Shown: positions 1 to 5,983 of the stretch, one piece after another | Numbering within the stretch: position 1 is the stretch's first letter | Layout of the letters: each line of letters begins with the position of its first letter | From: Alphaproteobacteria bacterium | GTDB taxonomy: Bacteria > Pseudomonadota > Alphaproteobacteria > Kiloniellales > J153 | DNA: 8,596 bases | Direction: 5' to 3' | Assembly (NCBI GenBank): GCA_003693905.1 | Contig: RFLL01000059.1 | Location: forward strand, 1 to 8,596 | Notes under the pieces: model-generated | Database searches by the model: none | Told to the model about the DNA's origin: nothing | What the model saw: only the letters and a program-made list of their open reading frames with translations | Position numbers and translations under genes: made by a program

Positions 1-1178
1 CCCAGGTTCATTTCCGCGAACCGGGGCAGGAGCACAAGGAAGACCTGACCACCGGCACGGCGGCGGCGGCGCTGGGCGGCATCGTCGCGGTGTTCGAAAT
101 GCCCAACACCGCTCCTTCGACGCTGAGCCGCGCCGACCTCGACGACAAGCTGCGCCGGGCCGCCGGGCGGGCCTGGGTCGATCACGCCTTCTTCATCGGT
201 GCCGCGGCCGAGAACGTGGCCGATCTGCCGCACCTGGAGCAGGCGCCGGGGTGCTGCGGCATCAAGATCTTCATGGGCTCCTCGACCGGCAGCCTGCTGG
301 TCGAGGACGACGACACCCTGTTCGAGGTTCTGCGCGCCGGGCGGCGCCGGGTCGCGGTCCATGCCGAGGACGAAGCGCGGCTGCGCGCGCGGCTGGCCCT
401 GGTGCGCGCCGGCGCCGACGTCGTTCGTCACCCCGACTGGCGCGATGTCGAGGTCGCCCGGTGCGCCACCGGGCGGCTGCTGCGTCTGGCGCGCGCGGCC
501 GGCCGGCGCATCCACGTGCTTCACGTCAGTACCGCCGAAGAGATGCCGCTTCTGGCCGAAGCCAGGGATTTCGCTACCGTCGAGGTGACGCCGCAGCACC
601 TCACCCTGGTGGCGCCGGAATGCTATCGTGAGCTTGGTACGCGGGCACAGATGAACCCGCCGATTCGCGACGCGCGCCATCGCGAGGCGCTGTGGCGGGC
701 GGTGGCCGAGGGTCTCGTCGATGTCATCGGTTCCGACCATGCGCCGCATACCCTGGAGGAAAAGGCGCGGCCCTATCCGACGTCGCCGTCGGGCATGCCC
801 GGGGTCCAGACCCTGTTGCCGCTGATGCTCGACCACGTCCACGCCGGACGGCTCACTCTGGCCCGGCTGGTCGATCTGACCAGCGCCGGTCCGGCGCGGA
901 TCTACGGCATTGCCGGCAAAGGACGCATTGCGCTCGGGTATGATGCCGACTTCAGCGTGGTCGATCTCAAGGCGCGGCGGACCATCACGGACGACTGGCT
1001 GGCATCCAGATGCGGCTGGTCGCCGTTCGAGGGCAGGGCGGTGACCGGCTGGCCGGTCGCCACGGTGGTGCGTGGTCGCGTCGTCATGCGCGATGGCGAA
1101 CTGCTGGGGGCGCCGGCCGGCAGACCGGTACGATTCCAGGAGACCCTGCCGCGGGCTGCAGAGACGCCGCAATTTTGA
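1..1178 (+). CDS. pyrC: Dihydroorotase, 5'-truncated by the window edge
   Basis: Cytosolic zinc amidohydrolase that reversibly cyclises N-carbamoyl-aspartate to dihydroorotate in pyrimidine synthesis (EC 3.5.2.3). The frame is open from base 3 and shows 391 residues, so roughly the first 50 of a usual 440-450 are missing. Visible signatures, numbered from base 3: QVHFREPG (1-8), FEMPNT, the IKIFMGSSTG segment whose Lys88 fits the carboxylated bridging lysine, His120 in HAEDE, HVLHVST (His174), the substrate loop MNPPIRD, and GSDHAPH (Asp245, general base). The terminal stretch ASRCGWSPFEG...VTGWPV is typical of this single-domain group. The first histidine of the usual HxH metal motif is glutamine here. 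The gene ends 33 bases before the convergent usg. Hydantoinase-like cyclic amidohydrolases are the main alternative, but MNPPIRD and GSDHAPH favour dihydroorotase. Family call is firm; whether it is the cell's main biosynthetic enzyme is not known. Confidence 0.9.
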   Translation, partial: QVHFREPGQEHKEDLTTGTAAAALGGIVAVFEMPNTAPSTLSRADLDDKLRRAAGRAWVDHAFFIGAAAENVADLPHLEQAPGCCGIKIFMGSSTGSLLVEDDDTLFEVLRAGRRRVAVHAEDEARLRARLALVRAGADVVRHPDWRDVEVARCATGRLLRLARAAGRRIHVLHVSTAEEMPLLAEARDFATVEVTPQHLTLVAPECYRELGTRAQMNPPIRDARHREALWRAVAEGLVDVIGSDHAPHTLEEKARPYPTSPSGMPGVQTLLPLMLDHVHAGRLTLARLVDLTSAGPARIYGIAGKGRIALGYDADFSVVDLKARRTITDDWLASRCGWSPFEGRAVTGWPVATVVRGRVVMRDGELLGAPAGRPVRFQETLPRAAETPQF

Positions 1179-1211
1179 GAGGACCGGGCGTACGCGGGCG
1201 ATGCTCCGCTC

Positions 1212-1475
1212 TCAGTTCATGCCGACCGGTCCGTCCTGCAGGTCCCATTCGCCGGGCTGAATGATGCCGACGTAGCCGATGCGGACCGAATCCACGGTAC
1301 CGGCGAGCTGCCTTTCCCATATGTCGAGAAACTGGTTCAGCTTGGGAAAATCCGGTACGCGGTCCAGGCTCTGCCACAGATAGCTTTGCAGCAGGTTCGG
1401 GTAGTCCGGCATCCGATAAAGGATTTCCGCCGTCGTCAGGCGGTAGTCCTGAATCGCTTCGTCGTTGTCGTACAT
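1212..1475 (-). CDS. usg: Usg family protein (87 aa, unknown function)
   Basis: Small soluble protein of the Usg family, named after a gene next to the tryptophan operon in some alphaproteobacteria; its biochemical role is unknown. The recognisable core is YRLTTAEILYRMPDYPNLLQ (11-30) followed by LWQSLDRVPDFPKLNQFLDIWE (33-54), matching the family pattern LTTAEILYRMPD, LLQ, W, FP, FLDFW. No signal peptide or membrane segment is seen. The start at 1475 is chosen because GGAGGG lies 6-7 bases upstream on the minus strand and the Usg homology starts right after it; a 15-residue upstream extension to 1520 is basic and unlike the family. It follows the amidase gene by 130 bases, with an AT-rich stretch between them that could hold its own promoter. 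No trp gene is visible here. Confidence 0.85.
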   Translation of the reverse strand: MYDNDEAIQDYRLTTAEILYRMPDYPNLLQSYLWQSLDRVPDFPKLNQFLDIWERQLAGTVDSVRIGYVGIIQPGEWDLQDGPVGMN

Positions 1476-1529
1476 GCCTGCCCTCCTGCCAGGGGCGGAA
1501 CGCGGACGCGTCCCATGCATCGCACGACA

Positions 1530-1605
1530 GAATCGAAGAAATGTTCTGCGAATCCGTTAATTCGATTTAGTTTCGAGTGAAGATTACGTGGCTATACCAC
1601 TGTAT
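1530..1605 (-). promoter_or_regulatory. AT-rich intergenic stretch, possible usg promoter
   Basis: The 130 bases between the amidase stop and the usg start include about 75 bases that are clearly richer in A and T than the rest of the window. They contain an inverted repeat CGAAT/ATTCG (1549-1553 and 1560-1564, 6-base loop) and a GTGG/CCAC pair (1588-1591, 1597-1600). I could not assign convincing -35 and -10 boxes. The composition and position make a promoter for the leftward usg gene, or an end-of-transcript region for the amidase, the most likely content. Confidence 0.3.
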
Positions 1606-3024
1606 TCACTGACAGATGGGTGGCCGGTGATCGTGCCACTCGGTGGCCCGTTCGAAGGCATGGGCGATGCGCAGGATGCCGGCCTCGTCGAACGGGCGGC
1701 CGACGATCTGAAGCCCGATCGGCAGCCCCGAGGTCGTAAACCCGCATGGAACGGAAATCGCCGGCAGGCCGGTCAGGTTGAACGGAATGGTGCAGCGATA
1801 GCGCAACGTGGCGTGGGCTGCCGGCGTGGCCTCGATCGGTGTGGCGGGGACCGGCGTGGTCGGGGTCACGATACCGTCAAGGCGCTCCAGCGCCCCGACG
1901 ACGGCCGTGGCGATCTGGCGGCGCAGGCGTTGCGCCTGAAGATAGTCGCTCGCCGGTACGGCGGCGCCGACCTCCAGAATCGGGTGCAGCTCGGGGCTGA
2001 TCGCCTGCGGCCGGGTGCGCCGATGCTCGGCGTGAACCGTTGCCGCCTCGACCAGGATCGAAAGCACGCCCACACTTTGTGCGGCGGCCATGTCGGGCAG
2101 CTCGATGTCATCAATGGTGGCCCCGAGGTCGCGCAGAACCGTGGCTGCGCGCAGCACGGCCTGGGCAATCTCCGGGTGGCAGTCGTCGAAGAAGTAGGAT
2201 CGGACCAGACCCAGGCGCAGGCCGCGCACGCCACCGTCGAGCGCAGCCGAATAGTCCGGCACCGGTCGCTCGACCGTGCACGGGTCGCGCGGATCGAAAC
2301 CGGCCAGCGCCTGCAACAGAAGGGCCGCGTCAGCGACGCTGCGGGTCATCGGCCCGACGTGGTCGAGCGACCAGGCCAGCGGCACGGCACCGAACTTGCT
2401 AACCCGGCCGAAGGTCGGTTTGAGGCCGACGACACCGCACACCGCCGCCGGCTGCCGGATCGAGCAGCCGGTGTCGCTGCCCAGCGCTCCGGGCACCATG
2501 CCGGCGCTCAGCGCCACGGCCGAGCCGCCGCTGGATCCGCCGGGATGACAGTCGGTATTCCACGGATTGCGGATGGCGCCGAAGTACGGATTGATACTGG
2601 TGCTGCCGTAGGCGAGCTCGTGCATCCCGGTCTTGCCGATCATCACCGCCCCGGCGGCGTGCAGCCGCTCCACCACCGCGGCGTCGAAATCGGGCACCCA
2701 GGTCTCGAACAGGCGCGACCCGGCGGTCGTGCGCACGCCGCGGGTGGCGAACAGATCCTTGACGGCGATCGGCATCCCGTGCAGCGGGCCGCGCCAGTAC
2801 CCGGCGGCGATCTCGGCTTCAGCCCGGCGCGCGGCGGCCAGGGCGGCATCCGCATCCACCGTGACGAAGGCGTTGAAGCGCGAGTCCAGCCGCGCGATCC
2901 GCGCCAGCAGCGCCTCGCACAGCGCCACCGGCGACAAGGTGCCGGCCGCCAGGCGCGGCGCCAGCTCGCCGATCGTCGCCCAGACGAGATCGGGCTCGTC
3001 GCTGCCGCCAGCCGGCTCAGTCAT
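1606..3024 (-). CDS. Amidase signature family amidohydrolase (472 aa)
   Basis: Hydrolyses an amide or carbamoyl bond with a Ser-cisSer-Lys triad; the substrate is not readable from sequence. The triad is intact: Lys89 in MPIAVKD, cis-Ser164 in GGSSGGSA (162-169), and nucleophile Ser188 in GSDTGCSIRQPA (182-193), 24 residues after the cis-Ser as in fatty acid amide hydrolase. The following GVVGLKPTFGRVS (198-209) and LDHVGPMTRSV (220-230) are classic GatA/amidase blocks. Residue 187 is Cys where the family usually has Gly. Length is normal and no signal peptide is seen. The ATG at 3024 is chosen because it overlaps the stop of the upstream small gene by 8 bases, which suggests translational coupling, and because a longer start at 3150 would read through that gene. 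The small GatC-like neighbour suggests a two-subunit enzyme of the AtzE/AtzG kind. True GatA is less likely because no gatB is present, but it is not excluded. Confidence 0.9.
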   Translation of the reverse strand: MTEPAGGSDEPDLVWATIGELAPRLAAGTLSPVALCEALLARIARLDSRFNAFVTVDADAALAAARRAEAEIAAGYWRGPLHGMPIAVKDLFATRGVRTTAGSRLFETWVPDFDAAVVERLHAAGAVMIGKTGMHELAYGSTSINPYFGAIRNPWNTDCHPGGSSGGSAVALSAGMVPGALGSDTGCSIRQPAAVCGVVGLKPTFGRVSKFGAVPLAWSLDHVGPMTRSVADAALLLQALAGFDPRDPCTVERPVPDYSAALDGGVRGLRLGLVRSYFFDDCHPEIAQAVLRAATVLRDLGATIDDIELPDMAAAQSVGVLSILVEAATVHAEHRRTRPQAISPELHPILEVGAAVPASDYLQAQRLRRQIATAVVGALERLDGIVTPTTPVPATPIEATPAAHATLRYRCTIPFNLTGLPAISVPCGFTTSGLPIGLQIVGRPFDEAGILRIAHAFERATEWHDHRPPICQ

Positions 3025-3235
3025 GGCCCTGATCTTCGCCGGCGCGGACCGGCACGCGGTAGACGAGAGCCGGGTCGAGCGCGGCGAGATCGGCAGCCCG
3101 CTCGCGCAGCAGCGCCCGGATGGCCTCGATGTGGGCCAGACGACCGCCATAGGCTTCGGCTTCCTCGGGGCTTACTTCGCGACCGAGGAGAAGGCGGGCT
3201 AGCGCCCGGGCATCGCTCGGATCCGACTCGCTCAT
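3017..3235 (-). CDS. Small GatC/AtzG-like putative amidase partner (72 aa)
   Basis: Short acidic, helical protein with no signal peptide. It starts MSESDPSDARALARLLLGRE, has an EVSPEEAEAYGGRL turn (20-33), a second helix through about residue 51, and a C-terminal tail LDPALVYRVPVRAGEDQGHD (53-72). Two helices plus an extended tail resemble GatC and the small AtzG-type (DUF4089-like) subunits that wrap around an amidase. The assignment rests on architecture and position, not on a diagnostic motif. Supporting evidence that it is a gene: a GGAGG ribosome binding site at 3246-3250, 10 bases before the ATG, and an 8-base overlap with the amidase start. It lies 39 bases downstream of the epimerase gene on the same strand, so the three probably share a transcript. 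A role as stabilising or specificity subunit is inference. Confidence 0.7.
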   Translation of the reverse strand: MSESDPSDARALARLLLGREVSPEEAEAYGGRLAHIEAIRALLRERAADLAALDPALVYRVPVRAGEDQGHD

Positions 3236-3274
3236 GGCGGCATGTCCTCCGTTCGGCGATCCCCCACGATCACG

Positions 3275-4282
3275 TCACAGCACCTGAAAGCCGTGGGCGT
3301 AGGGGTCGCGATCATGAATGAAGATGGTGTTGAAGCCGGTGATGCGGGCCCAGCCTTCGATCGATGGCACGATGGCCGCGTGTCCGCCGACCTCGGTGGC
3401 CGCTTCGACCCGGCCGCGGAACAGCGAGCCGATGATGCTCTCGTGAACGAACTCGTCGCCGATCTTGAGACGTCCTTTGGCGACGAGCTGGGCCATGCGT
3501 GCCGAGGTGCCGGTGCCGCAGGGGCTGCGGTCGATCGCCTTCATGCCGTAGAACACCGCGTTGCGCCCGTGAGCTTCGCGGTGGCGCGGGGCGCCCGTCC
3601 ACAGGATGTGGCTGATGCCGCGAATCGTTTCGTCTTCCGGATGAACGACTTCGATGGCTTTGTTCAGATTTTCCCGGAACACAGGCGACATCCGGACGAT
3701 ATCCAGTGCGCTCAGATCTGCCAAGTCGCGGTAGTTCGCCTGCGGCTCGACGATGGCATAGAAGTTGCCGCCGTAGGCGATGTCGACGGTGAGCGATCCC
3801 AGATCGGGGCATTCGGCGCGCACGCCCTCGGCGGCCAGGAAGGCACCGACATTGCGGATGCGCACGGCCTCGACATGCTCGCCGTCGCTGCGATAGGCGG
3901 CCTCGACCAGGCCGGCCGGAGTGTCGAGGCGCAGAATGCCGAGCTCGCGCGGGGCCACCAGGCCGCGCTCCACGGCGAAGGTCACGGTGCCGATGGTACC
4001 GTGGCCGCACATCGGCAGGCAGCCGCTGGTCTCGATGAACACCACGCCGACATCGGCCTCGGCGCGCGCCGGCGGATACAGGATCGCCCCCGACATCATG
4101 TCGTGCCCGCGCGGCTCGAACATGAGGCCGGTGCGGATCCAGTCGAAGCGACGCAGGAAATCCTGCCGCCGTTCGCTCATCGTGGCGCCGTGCAACGGCG
4201 GCGCACCGCCGGCAACGAGGCGGACCGGGTTGCCGCAGGTGTGTCCGTCGATGCAGAAGAAGGTGTTCGGCTTGAGAGGCAT
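3275..4282 (-). CDS. 4-hydroxyproline 2-epimerase (proline racemase family)
   Basis: Cofactor-independent epimerase of 335 residues, the usual family length. It carries both catalytic cysteines: Cys92 in MCGHGTIG (91-98) and Cys255 in DRSPCGTGTSARMAQL (251-266). Having Cys at both sites, not Thr or Ser at one, points to proline racemase or 4-hydroxyproline epimerase activity and argues against trans-3-hydroxyproline dehydratase. The N-terminal IDGHTCGNPVRLV (11-23) is typical of 4-hydroxyproline epimerases (LhpA type), which convert trans-4-hydroxy-L-proline to cis-4-hydroxy-D-proline (EC 5.1.1.8). The ATG at 4282 gives the family N-terminus MPLKPNTFFCIDGH and has a modest GGAAAG just upstream. 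It heads a likely leftward operon with the small protein and the amidase, and is divergent from a XylX-like dehydratase. No D-hydroxyproline oxidase or deaminase gene lies in the window, so substrate choice within the family remains inferred. Confidence 0.88.
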   Translation of the reverse strand: MPLKPNTFFCIDGHTCGNPVRLVAGGAPPLHGATMSERRQDFLRRFDWIRTGLMFEPRGHDMMSGAILYPPARAEADVGVVFIETSGCLPMCGHGTIGTVTFAVERGLVAPRELGILRLDTPAGLVEAAYRSDGEHVEAVRIRNVGAFLAAEGVRAECPDLGSLTVDIAYGGNFYAIVEPQANYRDLADLSALDIVRMSPVFRENLNKAIEVVHPEDETIRGISHILWTGAPRHREAHGRNAVFYGMKAIDRSPCGTGTSARMAQLVAKGRLKIGDEFVHESIIGSLFRGRVEAATEVGGHAAIVPSIEGWARITGFNTIFIHDRDPYAHGFQVL

Positions 4283-4316
4283 CGCTTTCCGTTGTCCACG
4301 CCGTGGCTGTGCAGGC

Positions 4317-4345
4317 AGGATGGCGGCCTCCCGCCTGCCGGTCAA
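4317..4345 (-). promoter_or_regulatory. Candidate promoter for the epimerase-amidase operon
   Basis: Read on the minus strand, TTGACC (4345-4340) is followed after exactly 17 bases by CATCCT (4322-4317). The -35 box matches five of six consensus positions; the -10 matches only three. It lies 35 bases upstream of the epimerase ATG, leaving a short leader. A weak -10 is common in promoters that depend on an activator, but it also means this could be chance. Confidence 0.3.
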
Positions 4346-4412
4346 CGGCCGGATGACCCATCGGCAAAGCCCGGCAGCGGTATTGCACCGGAGGCAGGAA
4401 AAGGGAGAGGGG

Positions 4413-4449
4413 GTGACAAGTCACGGTCGCTTCGGCACCCTTGACCGTG
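4413..4449. promoter_or_regulatory. Palindrome GTGACAAGTCAC with overlapping inverted repeat, operator candidate
   Basis: GTGAC-AA-GTCAC (4413-4424) is a perfect two-fold palindrome. Its right part, CACGGTC (4422-4428), is also repeated in inverse orientation as GACCGTG (4443-4449) with a 14-base gap. The pair sits about 50-90 bases before the dehydratase start and about 130 bases before the epimerase start, as expected for an operator controlling both. GTGACA at 4413 could also serve as a -35 box for the rightward gene, though no good -10 follows. The bound regulator is not in the window; a GntR-type factor is a guess from the size and symmetry. Confidence 0.4.
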
Positions 4450-4500
4450 TGGCCTTGTGGCCCCGTGCACCGAAAACGAAACTTGACGGAGTTCGTCGCC

Positions 4501-5718
4501 GTGCTCCTGCATCTGAATGCCGCCGAAGCCCTGCCCGAAGATGCTGCCCGTGCGAGCCTGGCCGGGCGTGTCTGGGTTCCCGACGGCCCGCAAGGCCCGG
4601 GCGGGCCGGCGGTGGTGGTGATTGCGGACGGGCACGTGTTCGACATCTCGACCACCGTGCCGACGATCGCCGATCTGCTGGAGGCGGACGATCCCGCGGA
4701 GCGGTTGCGCAGCGCCGTGCGCGACCGGGACCTCGGTACACTCGAGGAGGTGCTGGCCAATACGCCGCCCGAGACGCGCGATGCGGCACGCCCTTGGTTT
4801 CTGGCGCCGTGCGATCTTCAGGCCTTGAAGGCATGCGGTGTCACCTTCGTCGCCAGTCTGCTCGAACGCGTCATCGAAGAGCGGGCCAAGGGCGATCCCG
4901 ACCGCAGCGAGGCGATCCGCCGCGAACTGGCGGCCACGGCGGGGACCGATCTGGTCCAGGTGCGCCCGGGCTCGCTCGAGGCCGAGCGCCTCAAGGCGGC
5001 GCTGATCGAACGCGACCTGTGGTCGCAGTATTTGGAGGTCGGGATCGGCCCCTATGCCGAGGTGTTCACCAAGGCGCAGCCGATGTCGGCCGTCGGCACC
5101 GGGGTCGATATCGGCCTGCACCCGGATTCGACCTGGAACAACCCCGAGCCGGAAATCGTCCTGGCTGTCGATTCGCGCCGCCGCATCGTCGGGGCGACGC
5201 TGGGCAACGATGTCAACCTGCGCGATTTCGAAGGCCGCAGCGCCCTGCTGCTGGGTCGGGCCAAGGACAACAACGCGTCGTGCGCGATCGGACCGTTCCT
5301 GCGTCTGTTCGACGACGACTTCGGGCTCGACGATGTACGCCGTGCCGATGTGCGCCTGAGCGTGGAAGGCACGGACGGTTACCGTCTGGACGGTGTCAGC
5401 TCGATGGCCGAGATCAGCCGCGATCCAGCGGATCTGGTGGCTCAGACGATCAACGATACGCACCAGTATCCGGACGGCCTGATGCTGTTTCTGGGCACCA
5501 TGTACGTGCCGGTCGAGGATCGCGAACGTCCCGGCGGCGGCTTTACCCACAAGCGCGGCGACATCGTGCGCATTGCCGCGGCACGCCTTGGCACCCTGAT
5601 CAATCGGGTCGATCGCGCCGACCGCATCGCACCATGGACGTTCGGTGTCCGGGCTCTGATGGCCAACCTGGCCGCGCGCGGCCTGCTCGCGACCGGTGTC
5701 CGTTCCCGGCACGCCTGA
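4501..5718 (+). CDS. XylX-like 2-keto-3-deoxy-pentonate dehydratase (FAH family)
   Basis: Fumarylacetoacetate hydrolase-fold enzyme of 405 residues. The order of conserved blocks matches Caulobacter XylX, which dehydrates 2-keto-3-deoxy-D-xylonate to alpha-ketoglutaric semialdehyde (EC 4.2.1.141): LAPCDLQALKACGVTF (101-116), LERVIEERAKGD (121-132), LIERDLWSQYLEVGIGP (168-184), WNNPEPEIVL (212-221), LGNDVNLRDFEGRSALLLGRAKDN (234-257), ISRDPADLVAQT (305-316), HQYPDG and GFTHKRGDIV. Glu216, Glu218 and Asp237 fit the divalent-metal ligands and Lys255 the active-site lysine of the fold. The GTG at 4501 is preferred: GGAG lies 9 bases upstream and the protein then starts as XylX does (..LPED..). 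A TTG at 4441 would add 20 residues unlike the family. It is divergent from the epimerase. Substrate is inferred; other acylpyruvase-type FAH activities are possible. Confidence 0.82.
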   Translation: MLLHLNAAEALPEDAARASLAGRVWVPDGPQGPGGPAVVVIADGHVFDISTTVPTIADLLEADDPAERLRSAVRDRDLGTLEEVLANTPPETRDAARPWFLAPCDLQALKACGVTFVASLLERVIEERAKGDPDRSEAIRRELAATAGTDLVQVRPGSLEAERLKAALIERDLWSQYLEVGIGPYAEVFTKAQPMSAVGTGVDIGLHPDSTWNNPEPEIVLAVDSRRRIVGATLGNDVNLRDFEGRSALLLGRAKDNNASCAIGPFLRLFDDDFGLDDVRRADVRLSVEGTDGYRLDGVSSMAEISRDPADLVAQTINDTHQYPDGLMLFLGTMYVPVEDRERPGGGFTHKRGDIVRIAAARLGTLINRVDRADRIAPWTFGVRALMANLAARGLLATGVRSRHA

Positions 5719-5721
5719 GCC

Positions 5722-5736
5722 CGGCGCACCTCGCCG
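5722..5736. terminator. Small GC hairpin between convergent genes
   Basis: CGGCG (5722-5726) and CGCCG (5732-5736) form a 5-pair stem with a 5-base loop in the 27-base gap between the dehydratase stop and the stop of the convergent small gene. There is no strong T tract, only GTTT shortly after. Its position suggests a bidirectional terminator, but the structure alone is weak. Confidence 0.2.
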
Positions 5737-5745
5737 TGGCGTGTT

Positions 5746-5955
5746 TCACTCCTGGCGTATCCGGCGCATGACCTCCGGCAGCGTCGCAAACAGCCTGTCC
5801 AGCGTCTGGGCCACCTCTTCGCGGCTTCCGGCACGGGCCAGCGTCGCCCGTCGGCGCCGGCCACGCTCGTCGATCAGCATGGCCACGGCCGTCCATTCGT
5901 CGTCGACGTCGTCGTATTCAAGAACCACGGAAAGTCGTTGCGGCGTGTCGAACAT
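5746..5955 (-). CDS. Hypothetical protein (69 aa)
   Basis: I do not recognise a family. The protein has a short beta-rich N-terminal half, LSVVLEYDDVDDEWTAVAML (8-27), with an acidic patch EYDDVDDE, then a basic run RGRRRRATLAR (31-41), and a helical end in which EEVAQTLDRLFATLPEVMRRIR (46-67) is amphipathic. No signal peptide, membrane segment or cysteine is present. It is likely a real gene: GGGAG lies 7-8 bases before the ATG at 5955, and both its ends fit the neighbouring genes without overlap. Upstream extension in the same frame (to 6165) would run antisense through the metallophosphoesterase and has no matching ribosome binding site. The fold hint is a small alpha/beta domain of the HicB-like or DUF type; this is speculation. 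Confidence 0.65.
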   Translation of the reverse strand: MFDTPQRLSVVLEYDDVDDEWTAVAMLIDERGRRRRATLARAGSREEVAQTLDRLFATLPEVMRRIRQE

Positions 5956-5983
5956 CGGTTTTCTCCCAAAATTTCGCTGTGAA

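Larger units (their letters stand above)
4283..4500. promoter_or_regulatory. Divergent regulatory region between epimerase and dehydratase genes
   Basis: This 218-base gap must hold the control sites for both divergent transcripts. It contains a perfect 12-base palindrome and an overlapping longer inverted repeat (see the separate entry) and one candidate leftward promoter. No convincing small gene or structured RNA is seen. The open frame of the dehydratase runs back to 4441, but that extension is unlike the family, so the region is treated as non-coding. Confidence 0.55.

Noticed and set aside
1588..3321. 577-residue open frame on the plus strand over the amidase
   Set aside because: It is the antisense shadow of the amidase; its translation is rich in R, G, A and H, shows no domain motifs, and the amidase has an intact catalytic triad.
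3242..4444. 400-residue open frame on the plus strand over the epimerase
   Set aside because: Antisense shadow of the epimerase, with no recognisable motifs and no ribosome binding site.
3312..5771. Long open frames on both strands across the epimerase/dehydratase junction (482, 616 and 456 residues)
   Set aside because: They run through well-supported genes in other frames and are low-complexity R/P/A/G-rich; a product of GC-rich third positions.
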